A stretch of DNA of 64,000 bases from Pseudomonas simiae. GTDB lineage: Bacteria; Pseudomonadota; Gammaproteobacteria; Pseudomonadales; Pseudomonadaceae. Below the pieces are notes generated by a model that worked only from the letters and a program-made list of their open reading frames with translations, ran no database searches and had not been told where the DNA came from. The stretch lies in assembly GCF_900111895.1 (NCBI RefSeq), contig NZ_FOKB01000003.1, positions 701,706-765,705 of the forward strand. Reading direction: 5' to 3'. Position 1 is the first letter of the stretch; every line of letters starts with the position of its first letter. A program made the translations under genes and the position numbers. Of this stretch, positions 28,636-37,503 are shown piece by piece.

Positions 28636-29514
28636 ATGCGCCGCTGGGGTACCGAACGTGTGGTTGGCCTGCATGATCCGCAGGTCAACGAACATCACCT
28701 GGAATCCACGGGCCTGCCGGCAGACAGCCGCCTGCGCCTGCTGAGCTTCAATATCCAGGTAGGCATCAGTACCGAAAAGTACCGGCATTACCTCACCCGT
28801 GGCTGGCAGCACCTGCTGCCCCACAACGGGCGTGCCGGCAACCTGCAAAAGATCGGCAAGCTGTTGAACGATTTCGACCTGGTTGCCTTGCAGGAAGCCG
28901 ACGGCGGCAGCATGCGCTCCGGTTACATCAACCAGGTGGAGCACTTGGCCCAGCTCGGTGCCTTCCCTTACTGGTACCAGCAACTCAATCGCAACCTCGG
29001 GCGTCTGGCGCAGCACAGCAATGGCGTGCTGAGTCGCTTGAAGCCCTCGGCTATCGAAGATCACCCGCTGCCAGGCCCCAAGGGCCGGGGTGCGATCCTC
29101 GTACGGTTTGGCGAAGGCCCGGAAGCCTTGGTGGTGGTGATGATGCATCTGGCGCTGGGGGCTCGCACCCGCACCATGCAACTGGCCTACATCCGAGAGC
29201 TGATTGGCAATTACAAACACCAGGTGCTGATGGGGGACATGAACACCCACGCCAGCGACCTGCTGCAGAATTCTCCGTTGCGCGACCTCGGGCTGCTGGC
29301 GCCGCAAGCCGAAGCCACGTTCCCCAGCTGGCGTCCGCAACGCTGTCTTGATCATATCCTGCTCAGTCCTACCCTCACACTTGAGAGTGTGCAGGTGCTG
29401 GCGCAGCCCATCTCCGATCACCTGCCGGTCGCGGTAGAGATTCGTCTGCCGGGTTCGCTCACGGCTGATGCATTGCCCGCGTTGAGCCCCGGCCCTCGCG
29501 GACCCCTTGCATGA
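28636..29514 (+). CDS. Endonuclease/exonuclease/phosphatase (EEP) family protein
   Basis: A 292-residue protein with all EEP active-site blocks: LSFNIQVG, LQEADGG (metal Glu), GDMNTHASD (Asp-x-Asn) and SDHLPVAVE (catalytic Asp-His). No signal peptide is seen. The substrate is unknown; relatives cleave DNA, phosphoinositides or sphingomyelin. It matches PA5488 by position. Its end overlaps the diguanylate cyclase gene by four bases (ATGA). Confidence 0.88.
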   Translation: MRRWGTERVVGLHDPQVNEHHLESTGLPADSRLRLLSFNIQVGISTEKYRHYLTRGWQHLLPHNGRAGNLQKIGKLLNDFDLVALQEADGGSMRSGYINQVEHLAQLGAFPYWYQQLNRNLGRLAQHSNGVLSRLKPSAIEDHPLPGPKGRGAILVRFGEGPEALVVVMMHLALGARTRTMQLAYIRELIGNYKHQVLMGDMNTHASDLLQNSPLRDLGLLAPQAEATFPSWRPQRCLDHILLSPTLTLESVQVLAQPISDHLPVAVEIRLPGSLTADALPALSPGPRGPLA

Positions 29515-31565
29515 GCGACGACGCCCAGCGCTGGAAAGAAAAATACCTTAAAAGCATCGAGCAACAAGAAAAGCTCGAACGCCGTTGGGCCGCCCGCCTC
29601 GACCTGCTGCGCCGTGGGCTGGTGCGCAGCACCCTGGCCGCTGAAGGCACCGACCGCGCGGTTGACCAATGCATGAAGGAAATGCGTGACGTTGTCCGCA
29701 CTGATGATATGGACGCCGCCCTCGCCGCCTTGCTGCCGCGCCTGGAAAAGGCGGTGCTGGATTCAGAGCAGCGCCGCGAAACCCGAGTCGACCAGATCAG
29801 TACCGCGCTGACGGCCTTGGTCACCCAGCTGCAAAAACTGCCATTACCGCGTGAAGTGGCCCGGCCACTGAAAACGTTCGCCAAGCAGTTGGACGGTCGG
29901 GTCAGCCAGGCACGTGAGATCCCTTTGCTGCTCAGCGAGTTGAGCGGCCTGCAAGGCCAGGCGCTCAACAACCTGGAGCCGGATGGCGATACCGCGCGTT
30001 CGGGGCCGGGGCTTTTACAGCGCCTGTTTGGTTCCAAGGACGTCGCGAATGAGGTGGTGGCAAACGAACCGACACCTCGCCCGGCCCCGCAGCCTGCGCC
30101 GACCAAACCAGCCGCTGCCGAGGCACAGCCGCCCGAGCAATCCGAGGAACTGAAGCAAGCGTTGCGCGCCTTTACGCCACAGCCTCAAGAAACGGTCGCC
30201 CCTGTCATTGAGCACGCCGCGCCCATCAAGGTGGCTGACGCCTCCAGCGAAACGTTCGTCTACGAAGCCCCGCCTCGCTCCGCACCCATTGAAACACCCG
30301 TAGCGCGTGTCGAGCCCGAGCCCGAGCCTCAAGTCGAAGCGCCTGCAACGGAAAGCGCCCTCGCCGCCTTCATCGAAACACCTGAAATTCAGGTCGAAAC
30401 CCCGGATGAGACTGCCATTGGCAGTCTGTCGCTCCCTCCGGTGCTGGAGGTCGAGGAGCCTGATCCCGACGAGCTGCAAGCGGACGGCACCTATGCCTTG
30501 CCCGACTCGCCGGAGCCGTCCTACAGCTCCGTGGCCAAACACATCGAGGACACCCTGCTCGGCCTGCTGGAAGAGCTCTCGCTGCCCGAACGCCACCGGC
30601 CGCAGGCCGAAGCGATGCGCGAACGCCTGGCCCATGGCCTGAACTGGTACGAGCTGCTGCCTATCCTTGATGACTTGGCGGTGTTGATGCTGGCGATCAC
30701 CGACAGCGGCCAGCATGAGTTCGAGGCTTACCTCAAGCAGCTTAACGAGCGCCTAGAAGCATTCCAGGGGCACCTGCAGGTTGCCAGCGATGGCCACGCC
30801 GATAGTCGCTCCGCGGCCCGCGAGCTGGACACGCAGATCCGCGAACAGGTCGATGGCCTGCAAAGCAGCGTGCAGGGCGCGGCCGACCTGGACAGCCTCA
30901 AGCACGTACTGGAGAGCCATCTCGAAGGCCTGCTCGGGACGATGGACGAGCACCAACAGCAGCGTGACCAGCGCGAGCAGGAAACGGCAGCGCGTTTGAA
31001 AGGCTTGGCCGAGCGCGTTGCCAATATGGAGCAGGAGGCTCAGGGCTATCGCGAGCATCTGGAGGTCCAACGCCAGAAAGCCTTGATCGATCCGCTCACT
31101 GGGCTGCCCAACCGCGCAGCCTGGAGCGAGCGCCTCGATCAGGAGGTCAACACTTGGCACCAGCGTGGCAACAGCCTCTCGCTGGCGATGCTGGACCTGG
31201 ATCACTTCAAGCGCATCAACGATGGCTATGGTCACTTGGCGGGTGACAAAGTGCTGAAAATCATCGCCAACGTACTGCGCAAGCGTCTGCGTTCGACCGA
31301 CTTTATCGCGCGCTTTGGTGGGGAGGAGTTTGTATTGCTAATGCCGGACTCATCCCTGACGGATGCGCTGGCGGCGGGCGAAGTATTGCGCGCAGCGATT
31401 GAAGCGTGCCCGTTTCACTTCAAGGGCGAGCCGGTGACGATCACCGTTTCAATGGGTGTGGCGCAGTTCCAGCCGGGAGAGCGCAGTGACCTGGCGCTCA
31501 AACGTGCTGATGAGGCGTTGTATCGGGCCAAGGCGGCGGGAAGGAACCGGGTGCAGCCTGCCTAA
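29511..31565 (+). CDS. GGDEF diguanylate cyclase
   Basis: A 684-residue protein that should make cyclic di-GMP. The last ~165 residues are the GGDEF domain: DPLTGLPNRAAW, an active GGEEF site (~603-607), and an allosteric RxxD I-site (RSTD) five residues before it. The N-terminal part has no membrane helix. It is helical at the start, then a low-complexity Pro/Glu/Val linker (~180-340), a helical domain, and a coiled coil before GGDEF. It matches PA5487 (DgcH) by position. Confidence 0.92.
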   Translation: MSDDAQRWKEKYLKSIEQQEKLERRWAARLDLLRRGLVRSTLAAEGTDRAVDQCMKEMRDVVRTDDMDAALAALLPRLEKAVLDSEQRRETRVDQISTALTALVTQLQKLPLPREVARPLKTFAKQLDGRVSQAREIPLLLSELSGLQGQALNNLEPDGDTARSGPGLLQRLFGSKDVANEVVANEPTPRPAPQPAPTKPAAAEAQPPEQSEELKQALRAFTPQPQETVAPVIEHAAPIKVADASSETFVYEAPPRSAPIETPVARVEPEPEPQVEAPATESALAAFIETPEIQVETPDETAIGSLSLPPVLEVEEPDPDELQADGTYALPDSPEPSYSSVAKHIEDTLLGLLEELSLPERHRPQAEAMRERLAHGLNWYELLPILDDLAVLMLAITDSGQHEFEAYLKQLNERLEAFQGHLQVASDGHADSRSAARELDTQIREQVDGLQSSVQGAADLDSLKHVLESHLEGLLGTMDEHQQQRDQREQETAARLKGLAERVANMEQEAQGYREHLEVQRQKALIDPLTGLPNRAAWSERLDQEVNTWHQRGNSLSLAMLDLDHFKRINDGYGHLAGDKVLKIIANVLRKRLRSTDFIARFGGEEFVLLMPDSSLTDALAAGEVLRAAIEACPFHFKGEPVTITVSMGVAQFQPGERSDLALKRADEALYRAKAAGRNRVQPA

Positions 31566-31653
31566 AAGATGTTCCATTTTGTAATTTGACGGTCGGGTCA
31601 CAAAGGGTACGTTACACTGTTGCATTATCGTCTTCAGTGTAATGTCTTCCGCC

Positions 31654-32430
31654 ATGAAATCCTTGTACTTCGCCTTTGTGTTTCTTCTGCTTGCAGGTTG
31701 TGCCAGCGGCCCGCGCATGGACACCAGCCATCCTTCGGTGAATCACGACAACCGCGTGCAGTTCGTGATTGTCCACTACACCTCCACCAACCTTGAACGC
31801 TCCCTGGCATTGCTCACCCACGGCCAAGTCAGCAGCCATTACCTGATCGGCGACGACGCCTCCGGCACCATCTACAAGCTCGTTGATGAGAGTCAGCGCG
31901 CCTGGCATGCCGGCGAAAGCGAATGGATGGGGCGCACCTGGCTCAACTCCAGCTCCATCGGCATCGAGATCGTCAATCCTGGCTACAAAGACACCCCGAC
32001 CGGTCGCGTGTGGTACCCGTACTCGGAGGCGCAGGTTAAATCCCTGGTGGTGCTGCTCAAGGACATCAGCAAGCGCAACGGCATCGACCCCAAGAACATC
32101 ATTGGCCACAGTGACATCGCGCCGTTGCGCAAACTGGACCCGGGCCCTTTGTTTCCCTGGAAGCGCCTGGCCGATGAAGGGTTGGGCGTGTGGCCGAATG
32201 CCCAGGCTGTTGCGCGGTTCCAAGTGCAATATGCCGCTGAGCTGCCGAGCATCACCTGGTTCCAGGAAGAATTGGCACGCCTGGGCTACCAGACGCCCCA
32301 GACCGGCGAGCTGGATGTCGCCACGCGTCATGTCATTGCGGCGTTTCAGATGCGTTTCCGGCCGTCACTCTTCGACGGCACACCGGATGCGGAAAGCGCC
32401 GCAATCCTGCGTGCGTTGAACCGAAATTAA
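31654..32430 (+). CDS. Lipoprotein N-acetylmuramoyl-L-alanine amidase (AmpDh2-like)
   Basis: It cleaves the amide bond between muramic acid and the stem peptide, at the outer membrane. The ~258-residue protein has a lipobox (LLLAGC), an amidase_2 domain with zinc ligands in FVIVHYTS and IIGHSDIAP, the catalytic Glu in GIEIVNPG, and a C-terminal peptidoglycan-binding domain (~190-255). ATG 31654 (MKSLYFAF) gives a standard signal; ATG 31642 is an alternative. It sits where PA5485 (ampDh2) sits. Its stop overlaps the kinB stop by four bases. Confidence 0.9.
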   Translation: MKSLYFAFVFLLLAGCASGPRMDTSHPSVNHDNRVQFVIVHYTSTNLERSLALLTHGQVSSHYLIGDDASGTIYKLVDESQRAWHAGESEWMGRTWLNSSSIGIEIVNPGYKDTPTGRVWYPYSEAQVKSLVVLLKDISKRNGIDPKNIIGHSDIAPLRKLDPGPLFPWKRLADEGLGVWPNAQAVARFQVQYAAELPSITWFQEELARLGYQTPQTGELDVATRHVIAAFQMRFRPSLFDGTPDAESAAILRALNRN

Positions 32431-34214
32431 AGCGGCAACGCCATATAGAATTGAGTGCCCTGTCCCGGCCGCGAATACACGCCCATGCGGCCGCCGTGCA
32501 GTTGCACGATTTCCTTGCACAGCGCCAGGCCCAGGCCGGCGCCACCTTTCTTGCGGCCCACCTGGACGAACGGCTCGAAGATTCGTCCCTGTTGCCCATA
32601 AGCGATGCCTTCGCCGTTGTCCTCGACGCTGACAATCACTCGCTCGCCATGACGGCGCGCCTGCAGGCGAATCTGCCCACCGGCCGCCGTGTGGCGCAGG
32701 GCGTTGCCCAGCAGGTTGTCGAGCACCCGTTCCAGTTGTGCCTGGTCCGCATACAAGCGGGGCAGGTCGGATTGGGCTTCTACCAGCAGTTCGATGTTTT
32801 GCGCATTGGCCGGCTCGACGAAGCGCGCACGGGCGTGTTCCAACAGGTCAGTCACATCGCATGGCCCCAAGGTGAGTTTCTGCAGGCCGTTCTGGTAGCG
32901 CGAGAAGTTGAGCAGGTCATTGATCAACTGCATCAGGCGTTGCATTTCTTCATTGACCGTATCCAGCAAATCCGCTTCACGGGACTCTGCCGGAAACTTC
33001 GCACGCTCGCGGAACAGCCCGAAGGCCATGTGCATTCCGGTCACCGGCGTACGCAGCTCATGGGAAGCGCGTAGTACAAACTCGCTGCGTACCCGTTCGA
33101 AGGCGCGTTGTTCGGTGACGTCATGCAGCACCATCACCGCACCGAGAATATGCCCCTGGGTATGACTGACGGGGGTCAGGCTGTAGGTCAGCAGGCGCAA
33201 TTCACCTTCGACCTCCACCTCCAAATCCTCCGGCGCTCGCTCCAGGCTACCGCCACGCAGTACCAGTTGCAGTTGCTCATCCAACTCGGGGCGTACCAGT
33301 GCTTCGCCAAGGCCTTGACCGAGGCGTTCCTCATCCCAGCCCAATTGGCGCTGGGCTACAGGGTTGAGGTGTTCCAGGCGGCCCTGACGGTCGATCATCA
33401 GCAGGCCATCGTCGATGCTGTCGAGTACAGCTTGCAGGCGCTGTTGGCCGGCCAGCAGTTCATCGACATTGGTCGCCTGATGCTGGCGCAACGCTTCGGC
33501 CATGATGCCGAACCGGCGGGTCAGTAGGTTCATTTCTGCTGCGGACGAGATCGGCAGCGTCACTTCGAAATCGCCCTGGCCGATCTTGTCGGCGGCTTTG
33601 GCCAACGCTTCGATCGGGCCGCCGAAACGCCGGGCAATGCCGTGGGCTGTGACAAATCCAATGATTAACACCGCAAGCCCCACCAATCCCAGCAAACCGG
33701 CGATCAGCAAAGCGCGCTCGCGAGACTTGTGTTCGCTGTTGCTGATGTTTTCCAGTGCCTGCTTGTGCTCGTTGATCAGGCCATTGCGCAAGGCATTGAA
33801 GGTTTCAGTGAGCTTTTCCTTGGCGCCTGGAGGGGGCGTCGGTTGCTGGGATTCGTCAAACGCATCCAACAGGTCCTGATACTGGCTTCGGGCCAGGCTG
33901 AATCCACTCCCACGATTGTCGCGCTGTTCATGGGCAATGCCTTGGTCCAGCAGGTCGAAGTAATGTTGCTTGGAGGCTTTCAGTGCCTCGGGGTCGGGCC
34001 GGTCCTCCAGCATCATGATCAATTGATCGCCCAGGCTCTGGCGCAGCTTCAGCCCCAGGTCCAGCGTAATGAAGTTGCTGCGAATCAGGGATTCCTGGGT
34101 CTTGGCCATTTGCATGACGCTGACCAGGCCCAGGATCAAACCCAACAGGGCGACCGTGATCAACGCTGAGATACTCAGGAACAGCCGAGTGCGCAGCTTC
34201 ATCGCTAACTTCAT
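32427..34214 (-). CDS. kinB: Sensor histidine kinase KinB
   Basis: KinB is the sensor partner of AlgB; in P. aeruginosa it restrains alginate production and affects virulence. The 595-residue protein has two membrane helices (~10-35 and ~165-190) around a periplasmic domain, a HAMP region (RRFGGPIEAL), a PAS domain (LDSIDDGLLMID), phospho-acceptor His385 in SHELRTP, and an ATPase domain with N box (LDNLLGNALRHT) and G boxes (DNGEGI, GAGLGLALC). ATG 34214 gives the same length and His numbering as P. aeruginosa KinB. It follows algB by 10 bases. Confidence 0.95.
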   Translation of the reverse strand: MKLAMKLRTRLFLSISALITVALLGLILGLVSVMQMAKTQESLIRSNFITLDLGLKLRQSLGDQLIMMLEDRPDPEALKASKQHYFDLLDQGIAHEQRDNRGSGFSLARSQYQDLLDAFDESQQPTPPPGAKEKLTETFNALRNGLINEHKQALENISNSEHKSRERALLIAGLLGLVGLAVLIIGFVTAHGIARRFGGPIEALAKAADKIGQGDFEVTLPISSAAEMNLLTRRFGIMAEALRQHQATNVDELLAGQQRLQAVLDSIDDGLLMIDRQGRLEHLNPVAQRQLGWDEERLGQGLGEALVRPELDEQLQLVLRGGSLERAPEDLEVEVEGELRLLTYSLTPVSHTQGHILGAVMVLHDVTEQRAFERVRSEFVLRASHELRTPVTGMHMAFGLFRERAKFPAESREADLLDTVNEEMQRLMQLINDLLNFSRYQNGLQKLTLGPCDVTDLLEHARARFVEPANAQNIELLVEAQSDLPRLYADQAQLERVLDNLLGNALRHTAAGGQIRLQARRHGERVIVSVEDNGEGIAYGQQGRIFEPFVQVGRKKGGAGLGLALCKEIVQLHGGRMGVYSRPGQGTQFYMALPL

Positions 34215-34224
34215 AAGGTACAGC

Positions 34225-35571
34225 TCACAGGTTGTACTGTTTGCGTTTGCGGTACAGGGTCGACGCGTCGATGCCCAAGGTGCGGGCTGCCTGGTCCAGG
34301 GTGTCGCTGGTGGCAAGTACGGCGCCGATATGGGCTTTTTCCAGCTGGTCCAGGCTCAGCGCCGCGCCAATGCGTGGGGCGTTGTTGCCCGGTTGCTCGG
34401 CCATCCCCAGGTGGGTGATTTCCACCTTCTCTTGCGGGCAAATGATGCTGGCGCGCTCCACCACGTTACGCAGCTCGCGGATATTGCCCGGCCAGCGGTA
34501 GTTGAGCAGTGCTTCACGCGCTTCATCACTGAAACCGCGTGCGGGGCGAGCGTATTCCTTGACGAAGCGTGCCAGGAAGCGGTCGGCCAGGGTCAGGATG
34601 TCTTCACTGCGCTCGCGCAGCGGCGGCAGGTGCAAGGTGATCACGTTGAGGCGGTACAGCAAGTCTTCACGGAAGCGGCCGTCGCGGACCATGTCTTCCA
34701 GGTTCAGGTTGGTGGCTGCAAGGATGCGCACATCGGCGCGGCGGGTGACCGGGTCGCCGACGCGTTCGTATTCCTTGTCCTGAATAAATCGCAGTAATTT
34801 GGGTTGCAACGTGAGGGGAAAGTCGCCGATTTCGTCGAGAAACAGCGTGCCGCCGTCAGCCTGGTTGACGCGGCCCAAGGTGCTTTCACTCGCGCCGGTA
34901 AATGCACCGCGGCTATGACCAAACAATTCACTTTCCATCAACTCTGCCGTCAGCGACGGGCAGTTGATGGTGACGCAGGATTTTTTCGAACGCTTGCTCC
35001 AGCCGTGAATAGCGCGGGCCAACTCGCCTTTACCGGTGCCGGATTCGCCCAGGATCAGAATGTTGGCATCTGTGCCGGCCACTTGGCGCGCGGTTTCCAG
35101 CACCACCATCATCGACGGGCTGTGGGAGTCGAGGCCGTCTTTCGGCTGGCGTACTTCGCCCTCAAGGGCTTCGAGGCGCGCGGAGAGCTGACGCACTTCC
35201 AACTGCTTGGCGGTGGCCAGGCGCAACTGATCGGGGCTGCAAGGCTTGACCAGATAGTCGGCAGCACCGGCCTGGATGGCATCAACGGCGGTATCGACTG
35301 CCGAATGGGCGGTGACAATCACTACGCGCATCCATGGCGCCTGGATTCGCATCTGCGCCAGCACATCCAGGCCGTTGTCTTCGCCCAGCCGCAGGTCGAG
35401 GAAACAAAGGTCGAAGACCTGCCGCTGCATCAGGGTATCGGCCTGGGCCGCGCTGTTCGCAGTGGCAACGGTGTAGCCTTCATCTTCCAGGCAATAGCGG
35501 AAGGTGCGGAGGATCGCGGACTCGTCATCCACTAAAAGAATGCGGCCTTGAAGTTCCTTGGCTGATTCCAT
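34225..35571 (-). CDS. algB: NtrC-family response regulator AlgB
   Basis: AlgB activates alginate genes and other targets. The 448-residue protein has a receiver domain with phospho-Asp59 (CFLDLRLG) and acidic DDE at 15-17. Its AAA+ domain has Walker [10 protein letters not shown], the sigma-54 contact loop GAFTGA and [13 protein letters not shown] Fis-type helix-turn-helix closes the protein ([22 protein letters not shown]). ATG 35571 ([10 protein letters not shown]) gives the family length; the frame up to 35682 is open but not conserved-looking. Confidence 0.96.
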   Translation of the reverse strand: MESAKELQGRILLVDDESAILRTFRYCLEDEGYTVATANSAAQADTLMQRQVFDLCFLDLRLGEDNGLDVLAQMRIQAPWMRVVIVTAHSAVDTAVDAIQAGAADYLVKPCSPDQLRLATAKQLEVRQLSARLEALEGEVRQPKDGLDSHSPSMMVVLETARQVAGTDANILILGESGTGKGELARAIHGWSKRSKKSCVTINCPSLTAELMESELFGHSRGAFTGASESTLGRVNQADGGTLFLDEIGDFPLTLQPKLLRFIQDKEYERVGDPVTRRADVRILAATNLNLEDMVRDGRFREDLLYRLNVITLHLPPLRERSEDILTLADRFLARFVKEYARPARGFSDEAREALLNYRWPGNIRELRNVVERASIICPQEKVEITHLGMAEQPGNNAPRIGAALSLDQLEKAHIGAVLATSDTLDQAARTLGIDASTLYRKRKQYNL

Positions 35572-35889
35572 CTGTCCCGCGCTCCTTAAACTATGAATGA
35601 TGGTGGTTAGTCCCGTAATAATCGGGCAAGTTGCATGGTTTATTCTGATCGATAAAAGGCCGCGTCGCGCAGATATCTGCATCCCTTCCTACAAAGCAAC
35701 GCCTGATGGCGTTTCATACCGTCTTGCTACTTCGGCAACTCGCTTTGCCGGTTCTATCCCTCGATCCGACCGCTGGACATCGTGCATTTCGCACGGCCTC
35801 CGAGAGGGCATCGTGCAGGATGCTGTGCTGTGGTTGGATTGAGAATATTTAACTCATTGATTTTATTGAGTTTTATTTTGTAAAAAAGC
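35572..35889. other. Intergenic region upstream of algB
   Basis: About 320 bases divergent between algB and the small gene at 35948. It includes a perfect inverted repeat AACGCC-TGAT-GGCGTT at 35698-35713 and an AT-rich run at 35845-35880 leading into the sigma-54-like promoter. No open frame here looks coding. Confidence 0.5.
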
Positions 35890-35905
35890 TGGCATGCGCT
35901 CTGCA
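35890..35905 (+). promoter_or_regulatory. Sigma-54 (RpoN) promoter of the 35.9-36.9 kb small-gene operon
   Basis: TGGCATGCGCTCTGCA has GG and GC exactly 10 bases apart, matching the -24/-12 consensus (TGGCAC-N5-TTGCA) with two deviations. It lies 43 bases before the ATG at 35948. The divergently placed algB encodes an activator with the GAFTGA loop, making AlgB the obvious candidate activator; that is inference. Confidence 0.6.
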
Positions 35906-35947
35906 ATAGCTCTCCCAACGAATAATCAAATGCGGGAGAACAGCAGC

Positions 35948-36232
35948 ATGACTCGCCAAAGCCTCAACCAACTGCGTGTATCGCCACTGCGCTTGCAGCA
36001 AGGTCTGTTTGCCAGCCTGGCCCTGATGGTCACGTTGATTGGCGGCCAGCAGCTGCAACATTGGCAGCAGAGTCAGCAGCAGATTCCCCAGTTTGAACGT
36101 CCAGTCATGACCCAGACCCATTTCCGTTCCGTTGGCAGCGTAGCTGCCGATGCAACAGCCCCGCAATTGCGGATGGTTGACCAGGGCTCTTCCCTGAGTG
36201 AGCTGCCATCCCAAGACCGTTGGGTGTTCTAG
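35948..36232 (+). CDS. Small membrane-anchored protein, unknown function
   Basis: A 94-residue protein with one hydrophobic segment (QGLFASLALMVTLIGGQQLQ, ~residues 18-37) and a Gln/Pro-rich tail. GGGAG precedes ATG 35948. It is the first gene behind the sigma-54-like promoter, followed by the UPF0391 and Ivy genes on the same strand. No family is recognised. Confidence 0.75.
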   Translation: MTRQSLNQLRVSPLRLQQGLFASLALMVTLIGGQQLQHWQQSQQQIPQFERPVMTQTHFRSVGSVAADATAPQLRMVDQGSSLSELPSQDRWVF

Positions 36233-36311
36233 GCACCAAATGGCCACTCGTGTTGAGTGGCCGCACGGCACTACCGCTGTTACCTCTTAAAGAAGCATAA
36301 GGAGAATCACC

Positions 36312-36476
36312 ATGTTGAGTTGGGCAATCACATTTCTGATCATCGCCATTGTGGCTGCAGTCCTGGGCTTCGGTGGTATCGCGGGCACCGCCACGGGTAT
36401 CGCAAAGATTCTGTTTGTGGTCTTCCTGGTGATGTTCATCGCTTCCTTCTTCTTTGGTCGTCGCGGCCGAGGCTGA
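36312..36476 (+). CDS. UPF0391/DUF1328 small membrane protein
   Basis: A 54-residue protein starting [20 protein letters not shown], with two hydrophobic segments and a basic end (FFFGRRGRG). This is the compact UPF0391 (DUF1328, YtjA-like) pattern. AAGGAGAATCACC precedes the ATG. It lies two bases before the Ivy-family gene. In other bacteria such proteins are stress- or sigma-factor-induced; the biochemical role is unknown. Confidence 0.9.
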   Translation: MLSWAITFLIIAIVAAVLGFGGIAGTATGIAKILFVVFLVMFIASFFFGRRGRG

Positions 36477-36478
36477 AA

Positions 36479-36946
36479 ATGACCACTTTGTCCTTCAAAG
36501 CCATTACTGCCGCCCTGCTTCTGGGCGGCAGCGGCTTGGCAATGGCCGCCAACGACGGTCAGTCCCGAGCCAACGAATTGCTCAGCGCGGATCCGCAATA
36601 CCGTGAGACCTGGCAAGGCGTGGTGAAGAAAGAAGAGCGTCTGCCGGAATGGGTCATGAACCTGTCAGGCACCGCCGAGCAGATGAATGCCGTGGAAGAA
36701 GACGGCGACAAGTACTTGGTCGGGCCGCTCTGCGAAACCGCGGACACCTGCCTGAACAAGCGCCTGATCGTTGCCTTCAGCCTAGACAAGGAAGATGCCT
36801 ACGCCATGTTGGTGGAAGTCCCTGCCGGCCTGCCGGCGGATAAATCCCCGACGCGGCATGCCGATTACCGGTTTATCGGTAAGCCGGATGAAGGCATGCA
36901 GAAGTTGCTCATGGAGCAGCTGAAGAAAGATCCTAATTGGTACTAG
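36479..36946 (+). CDS. Ivy-family (inhibitor of vertebrate lysozyme) periplasmic protein
   Basis: A 155-residue protein with a signal peptide (cut near AMAAND) and an Ivy-like domain (RETWQGVV, LPEWVMNLSGTA, PDEGMQKLLMEQLKKDPNWY). Ivy proteins block lysozyme. In E. coli Ivy the inhibitory loop is CKPHDC with an essential His; here the loop between Cys85 and Cys91 reads CETADTC, with no His. Inhibition of c-type lysozyme is therefore doubtful. It is the last gene before a terminator and corresponds to PA5481. Confidence 0.85.
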   Translation: MTTLSFKAITAALLLGGSGLAMAANDGQSRANELLSADPQYRETWQGVVKKEERLPEWVMNLSGTAEQMNAVEEDGDKYLVGPLCETADTCLNKRLIVAFSLDKEDAYAMLVEVPAGLPADKSPTRHADYRFIGKPDEGMQKLLMEQLKKDPNWY

Positions 36947-36988
36947 GTTCCGTCTGACGCGAGTGTCGTCTACGGGGCGAGCGTCCAT

Positions 36989-37013
36989 AGAAAGAAGCCC
37001 CACGCTTCTTTCT
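36989..37013 (+). terminator. Terminator of the Ivy operon
   Basis: AGAAAGAAGC and GCTTCTTTCT form a stem around a 5-base loop, 42 bases after the stop. The T-rich side is inside the stem and no long T-tract follows. Confidence 0.65.
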
Positions 37014-37140
37014 GTCTGCACCGCCTGAAAAGAGGGGGTGCATGACCAGGGGGCCGGGTTGCTCTGATCAATTGCGATCGGCGTGACCTACGGGTACAGG
37101 GAGTGCCTGCGCAAGGGCCGGGTCAGGCGAAAAGCTGCGG

Positions 37141-37176
37141 CGCAGGTTCACAAGCTCATGGCTTGCTGAACCTGCG
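37141..37176. other. Long unexplained hairpin upstream of gltP
   Basis: CGCAGGTTCACAAGC pairs with GCTTGCTGAACCTGCG (one bulged C) around a 5-base loop. No T-tract follows on either strand, so it is not a standard terminator. It lies inside a GC-rich stretch (37080-37200) with no open frame and is not a copy of the REP elements in this window. Confidence 0.55.
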
Positions 37177-37430
37177 ACGGGCTTATCAGGCTCATTGCCG
37201 CTTCTTATGTCCCTCATAGCCGCAAAATTCCTTTCTGCACTTTCCCAACCATTACTTAGTGTGTCGGGTCGACCATCTATCGATAAAATTTGGCCAGGCC
37301 CATCGGACATTTCCGACGCTAAGCAGCGGTAATCCCAGGCATTTCTGCCAACGCTCCAGAGACGTCCTGATTCTCTGCGCGAGCCGGGTTTGGCAGGTTC
37401 ACGGCATGTTTGCTGGACAAAATGTCACAT

Positions 37431-37458
37431 TTGAACTGACCGTTCGGACAGTTATTAT
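37431..37458 (+). promoter_or_regulatory. Candidate gltP promoter with embedded palindromic operator
   Basis: TTGAAC and TATTAT hexamers are 16 bases apart. Between them AACTGACCG-TT-CGGACAGTT (37434-37453) is a near-perfect inverted repeat, the size and style of TetR-family operators. A repressor bound there would block RNA polymerase. The gltP ATG is ~215 bases downstream. No regulator gene lies nearby. Confidence 0.45.
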
Positions 37459-37460
37459 TA

Positions 37461-37488
37461 AAAAAAGCCATGCCGATTCGGCATAGGG
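37461..37488 (-). terminator. Minus-strand terminator behind a possible small gene
   Basis: On the minus strand CC(T)ATGCCG-AAT-CGGCATGG forms a stem and is followed by GC and seven T residues. It lies 15 bases after the stop of the small minus-strand frame at 37504-37608. Confidence 0.6.
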
Positions 37489-37503
37489 TAGGCGTTTACG
37501 GCA

